A DNA stretch of 64,000 nt from an uncultured Gammaproteobacteria bacterium. Its GTDB lineage: Bacteria; Pseudomonadota; Gammaproteobacteria; HK1. Positions 6,950 to 13,977 of this stretch are shown here, piece after piece. Location: positions 5,171,694-5,235,693 of the forward strand of contig OY282378.1 in assembly GCA_958295835.1 (NCBI GenBank), read 5' to 3'. Below the pieces are notes generated by a model. That model was given only the letters and a program-made list of their open reading frames with translations, was not told where the DNA came from and did no database searches. The translations under genes were made by a program, and so were the position numbers. Each line of letters starts with the position of its first letter. The first letter of the stretch is position 1.

Positions 6950-8854
6950 ATGACGGCAATCATCTGCGGCTGTCTCGGCGGTGCGGCGGCCGGAGAAGCG
7001 GTGGCGGCCATGTTCGCGGCGCATGCCGGCCATGGTCGAGCAGACGAGGCGCACTGGACGGACGGAGCGGTCGCCCTTGGCGTACGCAGCACCTCCGCGC
7101 CCGATTCGTCGTTGCGCACGCATCAGGACAGCGGAGTCGCCGTCGCTGCGGCCGCTCGCCTTGACGACCGCGAGGAGTTGTGTGACCTGCTGAACATCCG
7201 CCGTGCCGAGCGGCCCGGCCTCGCCGACGTCGATCTTGTCCTCCGCGCCTACATGCGCTGGGGCCGGCTCTGTCCGGAACGACTGCTTGGCGACTTCGCC
7301 TTCGCAGTGTGGGACAGTCGGCGGCGCACGCTGTTCTGCGCCCGCGACCCCATCGGCGTCCGGCCGTTCTACTACGCACGGATGCCGACGGTCTTTGTTT
7401 TCGGCGGCACCGTCGATGCGGTAGTCGCCGCACCCGGTGTCCCCGATGCGCTTGATGATGTGGGCGTGGCGGCTTTTCTAACGCGCAGCGCCATGTGGAG
7501 GACAAGGGGGATAAACCGCACCCGGACATTGTTCAAGGCGGTGCGCAAGCTGCCGCCCGGCCATGCGCTCACCGTCAAGGTAGGAGCCGAGCGCACCTCG
7601 GCTGTGCCGGGGCGCATTCGAACGAAACTGGAGCGGCACTGGCGCCCGGAGCATGCGCCCTTGGCGCGGCCCGCTTCGGATGAAGACTACGCAGAGCAGT
7701 TTCTGGAGCTCTACGAGCGGGCGGTGCGGGACCGCCTGCACGGCCCGGATCCGGTGGGTGTGCATCTGAGTGGAGGCTTGGACTCGTCGAGCATCGCGGC
7801 GCTCGCCGCCCGTGCATTGCGGCGCGAGGGCCGTCCGCCGCCGCTTGCCTTTAGCTGGTTGCCAGTGCCGGGCCGCCCCCCCGATGAGCGCCATGCGTCC
7901 GAGTACGACCTCGTCCACGACCTCTGCGCCCGCGAAGGGCTGCAAGTGCTCCATAGATCACCCAGCCAGGAAGACATTGCCGCTGTCCATCAGCGTGACG
8001 GGGCCTATCCAGGTGTGCAGGTCCATCTCAACGAGGAGGCCGTGCAACGTTGCGCTGCGGCCCAAGGGGTACGGGTGCTGCTGTCGGGCTGGGGCGGGGA
8101 TGAAGGCATTTCGTTCAACGGCCGTGGATACAACGCATATTTGCTCTTGAGCGGGCGTTGGCGGACGCTCCACGCCATCTGCCGAGCGCAAGGCGGGAGC
8201 CCGCTCAGGTTTTTGGCGCATGTGCTGGCCCCGTTGCTGCATCCACGCCTTGAATTCCATCTGCGGCGTCGCCGTCCTTTGTGGGGGCCGCATTCGCACC
8301 GGGCGCTTGAGCGTCGGCGCTGGCTCATCAACCCGGCGTTCGCACGGCAGGTAAGGCCCCCGCCACGCCGATTTTTTCGCCAGGTGAGCTTAAGGCGCAC
8401 ACAGTTGCGGATTATGCAGGATGGGAGGCTGGACGACCGCATTGAGGGCTGGGCGGCGAGCGGCTTGCGCCACGGCGTCGAATACCGCTATCCGCTGCTG
8501 GACCGCCGGGTGCTGGAGTTTGCGCTGGGCCTGCCGCCGGATCAGTATCGGCGAGGACCTTGGAACCGTTGGCTGATGCGTTATGCGTTGTCCCTGCCCG
8601 GCGGCGCCGTCCTGCCAGATGGGATCTGCTGGAATCGGAGCAAAAGCGACCCGATCAGGTACGAATCGACGATGGATGCCTTCGCCGAGTCGCTGCCCAT
8701 CGTTCGACGGCGGATTGAGGCGCTGGCCGGGATGCCGTCACGCGCCCGGTACGTTGACCTGCCGCGCCTCCTCGCCCGCCTGGACGCGGACCGCTTCCGG
8801 TCCAAGCGTCACTTTGCCGCCATCAGCAATGCTCTGATGCTGCTCGACTTCTAA
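6950..8854 (+). CDS. Asparagine-synthetase-like / lasso-cyclase-like enzyme
   Basis: A 634-residue two-domain protein with a strong GGAGAGG site before ATG 6950. The N-terminal half is an Ntn-hydrolase (class II amidotransferase) fold, recognisable by RLDDREEL, LLGDFAFAVWD and FCARDPIGVRPFYYA. It begins MTAIIC, however, so the catalytic Cys2 of true glutamine-dependent AsnB is missing. The C-terminal ATP-pyrophosphatase domain is intact: HLSGGLDSSSIAAL (PP-loop, Ser274-Ser280) and LLSGWGGDEGISFNGRG. Loss of Cys2 with a kept synthetase site is what lasso-peptide macrolactam synthetases show: they adenylate an Asp/Glu side chain and join it to the peptide N-terminus. Next to the precursor-like peptide this is the best call, but a glutamine-independent amide synthetase acting on another substrate is possible. 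Confidence 0.75.
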   Translation: MTAIICGCLGGAAAGEAVAAMFAAHAGHGRADEAHWTDGAVALGVRSTSAPDSSLRTHQDSGVAVAAAARLDDREELCDLLNIRRAERPGLADVDLVLRAYMRWGRLCPERLLGDFAFAVWDSRRRTLFCARDPIGVRPFYYARMPTVFVFGGTVDAVVAAPGVPDALDDVGVAAFLTRSAMWRTRGINRTRTLFKAVRKLPPGHALTVKVGAERTSAVPGRIRTKLERHWRPEHAPLARPASDEDYAEQFLELYERAVRDRLHGPDPVGVHLSGGLDSSSIAALAARALRREGRPPPLAFSWLPVPGRPPDERHASEYDLVHDLCAREGLQVLHRSPSQEDIAAVHQRDGAYPGVQVHLNEEAVQRCAAAQGVRVLLSGWGGDEGISFNGRGYNAYLLLSGRWRTLHAICRAQGGSPLRFLAHVLAPLLHPRLEFHLRRRRPLWGPHSHRALERRRWLINPAFARQVRPPPRRFFRQVSLRRTQLRIMQDGRLDDRIEGWAASGLRHGVEYRYPLLDRRVLEFALGLPPDQYRRGPWNRWLMRYALSLPGGAVLPDGICWNRSKSDPIRYESTMDAFAESLPIVRRRIEALAGMPSRARYVDLPRLLARLDADRFRSKRHFAAISNALMLLDF

Positions 8855-8856
8855 AG

Positions 8857-9777
8857 ATGGTGGCCGCAATGCGCACCATGCAACCGCATCTCGCCGGTCG
8901 GAGCTTCGCTGTCATCAGCGGCAACGCCCTGCACTATGGCGCTGCTTGCGACGTGGCGCAGGCCGTGACGACCCATCTGTTCGGAATCTGTCCGAACAAC
9001 AGCGGCTCCACCTTCCTGCAAAAGGCGCTGGCGACCTGCCGCGCCACCTGGAACCTCCCCGTAGAGGGTCAGCGCATGACGGGTTTCGTTGGGCCGGTCA
9101 GCTTTCAGCCGCTCGAACCCGGCGACCCGCGGCCGGGCCTTTTATGGGCCGCCGAGCGCCGCTGGCTCGAGCGGTTCGCGGACCCTGCCGCGTACAACTG
9201 GAGGCGCTCCCGCGTTGCGTGGTATTTCCAAGCCTACGCCAGCGACCCTGCGGCATCGGTTTTCTACACCAAGTCGTCACCGCATCTGGTGATCGTGGAT
9301 GAGCTCGTGCGGCACTTCCGCAACGCGAAGTTCCTGTTCATGGTGCGCAACCCCTACGCGGTTTGCGAGGGCATCTTGCGGTGCTACCGGCGCTACCGAC
9401 CCCGCGAGCTTGCGGCTTTGGCGGCCCTTTTTCCGGAACGAACCCTGGATGAGCTTGCCGCCATTCATGCCGTCACTTGTTTGGCGTGGCAACGCCGCAA
9501 TGTCGAAAAGCACGGCCACCGCGGGACGTTCTTCACCTACGAGACAATGTGCGCCGAGCCGGAGCGGGTGGCGTGTGCTGTGCGCACCTTGGTGCCGGAA
9601 ATCGACGATCTGAACCTTCGGCAACAGTTGCCGGTGAAGGGTCGCTATTGCGAGACGCTCAATGACATGAACGCTCGGCAGATCGCCCGCCTTGACGCTC
9701 GGCGGATCGCGGCGTTCTCGCATGTCTTCCGGCGGCATCGAGACGTGCTCGACCACTTCGGATACGACCTCCTGTGA
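8857..9777 (+). CDS. Sulfotransferase 2 of RiPP-like cluster
   Basis: A 306-residue paralogue of the sulfotransferase at 5200, starting two bases after the stop of the asparagine-synthetase-like gene. It keeps the PAPS loop (ICPNNSGSTFLQKAL) and the 3'-phosphate motif (FMVRNPYAVCEGILRCYR). It has a longer N-terminus (MVAAMRTMQPHLAGRSFAV) and an extra loop after GFVGPVSFQPLEPGD. Two sulfotransferases imply two positions or two acceptor types on the product. Its stop overlaps the GTG of the next gene. Confidence 0.8.
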   Translation: MVAAMRTMQPHLAGRSFAVISGNALHYGAACDVAQAVTTHLFGICPNNSGSTFLQKALATCRATWNLPVEGQRMTGFVGPVSFQPLEPGDPRPGLLWAAERRWLERFADPAAYNWRRSRVAWYFQAYASDPAASVFYTKSSPHLVIVDELVRHFRNAKFLFMVRNPYAVCEGILRCYRRYRPRELAALAALFPERTLDELAAIHAVTCLAWQRRNVEKHGHRGTFFTYETMCAEPERVACAVRTLVPEIDDLNLRQQLPVKGRYCETLNDMNARQIARLDARRIAAFSHVFRRHRDVLDHFGYDLL

Positions 9778-10676
9778 CCGCGAACGTCTGCCTGGTCACC
9801 GCCGTTACGGATGACTTCCTGCCTGGCGCCATCGCCATGCTGGGCTCGTTTCGAAGTCATCATCCCGGATTCGACGGTGACGTGATCGTCCTTCACGATG
9901 GCCTGACCGAAGAGTCGTGCGCGGTGCTCGAAGCGGTGGCGCCGCTTGTGCGGTTCCAGCCGGTCGCGCCGGAACTGCTCGACCGAGTGGCGCATCTCAA
10001 GGCGGCTTACCCAAGCCGACCCATTCTCCCGCCCATGTTCCATGCGCTGGACGCGTTTCGCCTGGACGGCTATCGCAAGGTGCTGTACTACGACAGCGAC
10101 ATGCTGTTCCTCGGGCCGGTTGACGAACTGTTCGACACCGACGAAGCGCTGCTGTGCTGCGGCGACCGAGAGTTCGTCCTGAACCGGCAGCGCGACCCCG
10201 ACACCGGTCTCGCGCTGCAAGGGCGCACGGATCGACCGGTCTTGGAGCGCCCCTTCAACTGCGGCTTCATGCTCATCGACGGCGCCTGCACGGGTCCGCG
10301 GGTGTATGCGGATTTGCTGGCGATGATAGCGCCGGAGGTGTGGCGCAACTTGGATATCCGGCTTACGGATCAACCCGTCGTGAACCGCTACTTCGCGGGT
10401 CGTCAGACGCTGACGAGCTGGACTTACAACTATTTCGTGCCCGAGGCGGCGGAGGTGCGGGAGCGCACCGGCCTTAACGCCGAGCTCGCGAAGGTGCTGC
10501 ACTTCAAGGGGCCGGTGAAGCCTTGGGCGCCGGATGCGATGCTGCGCTGGGCGCATGGTGGCGCCGAACTCGCGTATCGAACGCCAGCCACGCTCTTCAA
10601 GCTCTGGTACGGTGCCTACCTGGAAGTCTTGGCGAAGCTGCATCTGCGGACGGCGTATCCGGCGCTGGTTCCTTAA
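9774..10676 (+). CDS. DxD glycosyltransferase 1 (GT8-like)
   Basis: A 300-residue nucleotide-sugar transferase that begins at GTG 9774, overlapping the previous stop. The GT-A fold signs are an N-terminal VCLVTAVTDDFLPGA strand and loop, the metal/nucleotide site YYDSDMLFLG (Asp107-Ser-Asp109), then DEALLCCGD, FNCGFMLID and a C-terminal KVLHFKGPVKPW typical of GT8 (the His binds metal). It is paralogous to the protein at 11435-12352. It closes the coupled run begun by the precursor. Possible roles are glycosylation of the peptide (for instance at a hydroxyl made by the dioxygenase) or of a sulfated sugar; both are inference. Confidence 0.8.
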   Translation: MTANVCLVTAVTDDFLPGAIAMLGSFRSHHPGFDGDVIVLHDGLTEESCAVLEAVAPLVRFQPVAPELLDRVAHLKAAYPSRPILPPMFHALDAFRLDGYRKVLYYDSDMLFLGPVDELFDTDEALLCCGDREFVLNRQRDPDTGLALQGRTDRPVLERPFNCGFMLIDGACTGPRVYADLLAMIAPEVWRNLDIRLTDQPVVNRYFAGRQTLTSWTYNYFVPEAAEVRERTGLNAELAKVLHFKGPVKPWAPDAMLRWAHGGAELAYRTPATLFKLWYGAYLEVLAKLHLRTAYPALVP

Positions 10677-10687
10677 CGCTTCTCTCT

Positions 10688-11398
10688 TCAAAATATACAA
10701 TTCCAACGTGCTTGAGGCGTCGGGACGCTGGCAGCACGAGCAAATAACTCCTTTCGGATCATCTCCCGATAGTCCTGATAGTCGGGTCCTCCGCAAAACC
10801 ACCCCGCATAAACACACCTCGGCTCGGTTCCCTGCACCGAGGAGACTTTGTGCTCAAGAGATCCATGCACCCGAAACAGGTGCGCATCCCCAAACCGACT
10901 CGGCGGAATCGTTCGCAAAATCTCCTCGGTTTTTTTGCTTCGAATTTGAAAAGCGCCGCCCTCCACGGGCTTTTGCGACAAGTTTATGCTTAGTCCATAC
11001 AGCCTTCCCGAAGCGCAGTCGTTGTGCCAGGAATCAAAGTGGTTGCTGTTCGGAACACGCTTATAGCATCGGCCTTCGAAAATTCGAATTTCTCTTTTTG
11101 AACCAGTAAGCTCGGCAATTGCCTTGAACAGCCGAGGTTGATTGAGAAGAAGTACAAATACCGTCACCAGTGGTTCATCGTCCCGCATTGTAAGTTCCCT
11201 GGCGAACACCCCGCCCTCTCTAACGTCTTCGCGGCCATAGTACTGGCTCGTTTCCAGCATCCGGGAGATGCGGTTCAATATGGATTGATCAACAAAGCCC
11301 TTGAACACAACGCAATGGCGGTGCGCAAATTCATGCTGCTGCGCCATCCATTCGCCGTCTTTGACAACGCTGGGGCCGCCGGCTGCCAGTTGAATCAT
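10688..11398 (-). CDS. 2OG-Fe(II) dioxygenase 2
   Basis: A 236-residue protein convergent with the 4.9-10.7 kb run; the stops are 12 bp apart. The facial triad is His125-Asn-Asp127 (FDSWHNDCASGR) and His183 (GSLEHKVSSV), with Arg194 as the probable 2OG anchor. Other family-typical parts are GRCYKRVPNSN, LSINLSQKPVEGGAFQIR and GDAHLFRVHGS. It is only distantly similar to the dioxygenase at 6027 and is noticeably lower in GC than its neighbours, so it may have a different origin. It follows the glycosyltransferase at 11435 on the same strand with a 36-bp gap and probably shares its transcript. Confidence 0.75.
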   Translation of the reverse strand: MIQLAAGGPSVVKDGEWMAQQHEFAHRHCVVFKGFVDQSILNRISRMLETSQYYGREDVREGGVFARELTMRDDEPLVTVFVLLLNQPRLFKAIAELTGSKREIRIFEGRCYKRVPNSNHFDSWHNDCASGRLYGLSINLSQKPVEGGAFQIRSKKTEEILRTIPPSRFGDAHLFRVHGSLEHKVSSVQGTEPRCVYAGWFCGGPDYQDYREMIRKELFARAASVPTPQARWNCIF

Positions 11399-11434
11399 GC
11401 GGCGGCCTTCACTGGCTGAATTCCGGTCATTCGT

Positions 11435-12352
11435 TCACCTGAAGAAATCACCTGTTGAAAGGTGCAGGGTGGACAGGCAGTCCGCCCATGCCTCCCACCA
11501 CAATAACATGCCGGGGACCGGCTTGACGTCGCACGTCCAACGGAGTAACCGCAGGGGCATCCAGGGCTTGCCGGGAACATTGAAATGCAGGACCTTGGCG
11601 TCCGCCACCCCCAGACCCTCCCGGGACCGAATGGCCGGCGCCGAAGCCAGCAGATAGTTGTAGGTCGAGCTGATCAGCGTCTGCCGCCCGGCGAAATATC
11701 TGTTCAGCAGGACTTGCGCGGTGTGGGGCGTGCCGATGCCGCGCCACATCTCCGGCGTCAACATCGCCAGCAGCTTCCCATAAGTGCGTTCCCCGACAAC
11801 GCCGGCGTCCATGACCAGGAACCCGCTGTTGAATGTCCGCTCCAGGACAGCGGCGGCGTCCTCCCCACTTTCCGGCTGCATGCGCAGGAAGGTGGCGGCA
11901 TCCCGGTGCTTATCCTCCAGAACCGCCCTGTCGCCGCAGCACAGCAGCGCTTCGTCGGTGTCGAACAGTCCCTCCACCGGCGCCCGGAACAGCAAGTCGC
12001 TGTCGCAGAACAGCACCTTGCGGTATCCAGTCAGGCGCAACGCCTCAATGGCGAAGAACCGGGCGGCGCGGTCCTGAATGTCTGGGCGCGCGGCCGTGAG
12101 GTGCGCTATTCGAGCTTGGAGCTCGGATGACACGGGGACCAACCGCACGCAACCATGCAAAGTGCGCAGCAACTCCCGGTGCTCCTCGCACAACCCGTCT
12201 TCAATGATTACGACTTCGCCATCAAAGCCCGGGTGATGTTTCAGGAAGGAGCCTATGGTGACGATGGTTCCAGGCAGAAAATCCGCGGTTGTCGCCGTGG
12301 CCAGGCATAGGGCCGATGTTCGCCGGGACGGTGTTGTTGCGGTGGTCTCCAT
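11435..12352 (-). CDS. DxD glycosyltransferase 2 (GT8-like)
   Basis: A 305-residue paralogue of the enzyme at 9774. The two align over their whole length: FLPGTIVTIGSFLKHHPGFDGEV, FCDSDLLFRAP (Asp117-Ser-Asp119), FDTDEALLCCGDR, RTFNSGFLVMD, NRYFAGRQTLI and KVLHFNVPGKPW. It is the first gene of the minus-strand pair. The 30 bp between its start and an IS3 fragment leave little room for a native promoter, so expression may come from IS-derived DNA. Together with the dioxygenase that follows, it duplicates the tailoring chemistry of the plus-strand run. Confidence 0.8.
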   Translation of the reverse strand: METTATTPSRRTSALCLATATTADFLPGTIVTIGSFLKHHPGFDGEVVIIEDGLCEEHRELLRTLHGCVRLVPVSSELQARIAHLTAARPDIQDRAARFFAIEALRLTGYRKVLFCDSDLLFRAPVEGLFDTDEALLCCGDRAVLEDKHRDAATFLRMQPESGEDAAAVLERTFNSGFLVMDAGVVGERTYGKLLAMLTPEMWRGIGTPHTAQVLLNRYFAGRQTLISSTYNYLLASAPAIRSREGLGVADAKVLHFNVPGKPWMPLRLLRWTCDVKPVPGMLLWWEAWADCLSTLHLSTGDFFR

Positions 12353-12384
12353 GTGGGATGGCTAACGAACGCCTGGAGTTGACC

Positions 12385-12808
12385 CGAATTCGTGCTCAAT
12401 GCCCTGGACATGGCCGTCGAGCAACGACGACCGGACTCCGGCATCCACCATTCCGATCAGGGCTGCCAGTCCACCTCCTTCGCCTTCTGCGAGCGCTGCC
12501 GGCGATGGGGCGTGGCGCCGTCGATGGGCTCGGTTGGAGACTGCTTCGACAACGCCATGGCCGAGAGCTTCTTCGCCACCCTCGAATGCGAGCTGCTCGA
12601 CCGCACGCACTTCCATGACCCCCGGTCAAGCCGGGGGCAGGCTCATCACCAGGCGCGCAGAGCCATCTTCGAGTTCATCGAGGGATGGTATCACCCGCAT
12701 CGTCGTCACCAGGGCCTCGGTCAGCGATCCCCGATGGCCTTCGAGAGGAGCTACCAGAGAGCTGCATGAAACCCAAGCCCTTCACTGTCCACTGAATCGG
12801 GGCAACTC
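12385..12808 (+). mobile_element. 3' fragment of an IS3-family element
   Basis: The C-terminal third of an IS3 OrfB integrase is readable to 12769. It shows the second catalytic Asp (GIHHSDQGCQ) and the final Glu (GSVGDCFDNAMAESFF), then IFEFIEGWYHPHRRHQGLG. It ends with the right inverted repeat ACTGAATCGGGGCAACTCC (to about 12808). The 5' two-thirds, including the first catalytic Asp, are missing. A 30-bp palindrome is inserted in frame in the ECELLDRTHF region. Confidence 0.85.
12616..12644. repeat. Short palindrome inserted in IS3 fragment
   Basis: CCCCCGG, TCAAG and CCGGGGG are flanked by TGA on the left and CAGGCT on the right. It interrupts the transposase between RTHF and HQARRAIFEF but keeps the frame (encodes about DPRSSRGQA). 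Close relatives sit at 52772-52829. Confidence 0.8.
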
Positions 12809-12849
12809 CAACCTCGCGCTGGGGAATCCCGGGAAAGTCCGGCCGGCTG

Positions 12850-13173
12850 CTATGCGCAGCCGGTCGCGAGGGCGAGCGCATGGCAGACCCGGCGCATCTT
12901 CGCCTCGCTCAAAGAACCGACATAGCGGTGCAGACGCCGCTGCTCGACGGTCTGGACGTGATCGAGGTTGATCGCCGATTCGTGCTCCAGACCTTCGGCG
13001 ACACCGACGCTCACTTCGCTCGGCAGCCCCCGGATCGTCGACGTGATCGGCGCCACCATCGCGGTGCTCAGCAAGGGAAGGACCTCCTGGCGCGTCAGGA
13101 TGACGACCGGCCGCCGTTTGTCGGGCGCCTTGAAGCGGTATTGCCAGATCTCTCCACGCCGGGGTCCGGCCAT
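12850..13173 (-). CDS. MazF/PemK-family mRNA-interferase toxin
   Basis: A 107-residue toxin beginning MAGPRRGEIWQYRFKAPDKR, the classic MazF/PemK opening strand (RGEIW). It continues with RPVVILTRQEVLPLLSTAMVAPIT and ESAINLDHVQTVEQRRL, including the conserved Asp/Gln loop that contacts RNA. Such proteins cleave mRNA at short motifs and are neutralised by the antitoxin encoded immediately upstream. Its ATG shares a base with the antitoxin stop (TGATG), so the pair is translationally coupled. Length and motifs look intact. Confidence 0.88.
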   Translation of the reverse strand: MAGPRRGEIWQYRFKAPDKRRPVVILTRQEVLPLLSTAMVAPITSTIRGLPSEVSVGVAEGLEHESAINLDHVQTVEQRRLHRYVGSLSEAKMRRVCHALALATGCA

Positions 13174-13406
13174 CAGTCCCCCGGCCATGCCCCCTCGGCG
13201 GCCCATCCTTCGAGCGCGTCGTCGAGGAAAGCGGTATCGCGATACCCTGTTCGATACCGGCGAGTGATCTCTTCAGCCTCCTGGCGCTTCAGATAATCGC
13301 CCGCGGCCTCCCGCAGCACCGCTGAGCGGCCCCGCTCCCGAACCGCCGGATGCCGATCAAACCTCGCGAGCAAGGCTTCGTCGAAAGTGACCTGGATAGC
13401 TTTCAT
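13173..13406 (-). CDS. Ribbon-helix-helix antitoxin for MazF-like toxin
   Basis: A 77-residue protein with an N-terminal ribbon-helix-helix segment (MKAIQVTFDEALLARFDRHP, then RSAVLREAAGDYL) and an acidic C-terminal tail (TAFLDDALEGWAAEGAWPGD) that would wrap the toxin. It is the first gene of the module; its stop overlaps the toxin start. RHH antitoxins normally repress their own promoter. The upstream 60 bp are AT-richer (ACACAAAAAATGAACGTGAA), suitable for that promoter. Confidence 0.85.
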   Translation of the reverse strand: MKAIQVTFDEALLARFDRHPAVRERGRSAVLREAAGDYLKRQEAEEITRRYRTGYRDTAFLDDALEGWAAEGAWPGD

Positions 13407-13469
13407 ACCGGCAGCATACTACACAAAAAATGAACGTGAATATGAACAGTCTTGTCCAACGAGAGATGA

Positions 13470-13735
13470 GCCTGACGGCCAACCCGGCTATGTGCGAGTC
13501 GATACCGTCCATCAGGGCGACCATGACGGCGCCTAGGGCGTCTACCACATCAACGCGGTCGATGACGTGATCCAGTTCCAGTTCGTGGGGACCGTGGAGG
13601 CCATCTCCGAGCGCTTCCTGCTCCACATCCGGCGAGTTCCAACGCCGGCGCACGGCCGCCAAGGCCGAGTTTCTCACGCGTGTGCTCAAAAGCCGGCATA
13701 TTGTTCTCATGGGGAGCCTCGACGGCGCGTGAACA
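13470..13735 (+). pseudogene. Integrase-core transposase remnant
   Basis: Frame reading from about 13483 gives PGYVRVDTVHQGDHDGA, a TAG stop, then GVYHINAVDDVIQFQFVGTVEAISERFLL. This is the Asp-containing segment (VDTVHQGD) of an rve-type integrase/transposase and the strand that follows it. About 50 codons survive, with an in-frame amber, and similarity ends at about 13625 where the HEPN-block repeat begins. It has no activity but helps to explain how the repeat block moved. Confidence 0.7.
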
Positions 13736-13960
13736 CCTCGACAACCTGGTGAGAGCGGGCGGCCTCAAGGTGGAGGCGGCGACAGCCGATGAAGTCTCCG
13801 GACTGCTCCGCTCCGGAGCCGCACGGCTTGCGGACGCGAAAAACGGCGATCTCAGCTTCGACTCACGGTTCGATCTGGCCTGCAACGCCGCCTGGATGGG
13901 AAAGATCGCGGTGCGCGCTCCGGGCATCGACGCGGTGTGGTCTCGGGCTCGCTCTCCCAC
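13628..13960 (+). pseudogene. HEPN-domain protein remnant, copy C (longest)
   Basis: The frame from 13680 gives TAREHLDNLVRAGG, DEVSGLLRSGAARLADAKNG, LSFDSRFDLACNAAWMGKIAVRAPG. This is the body of a small HEPN-type protein (usual form DLAYNAAHALALAALR). The family-typical end is lost and the frame runs on into DNA antisense to glpD. The preceding 60 bases fuse it to the integrase remnant. It is the best-preserved of three copies and is probably non-functional. Confidence 0.6.
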
Positions 13961-13977
13961 ACCCGGTACATCGAGCG

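Noticed and set aside
10676..10690. Additional precursor peptide between the convergent gene sets
   Set aside because: Only 12 bp lie between the stops and no small frame with a ribosome-binding site was found.
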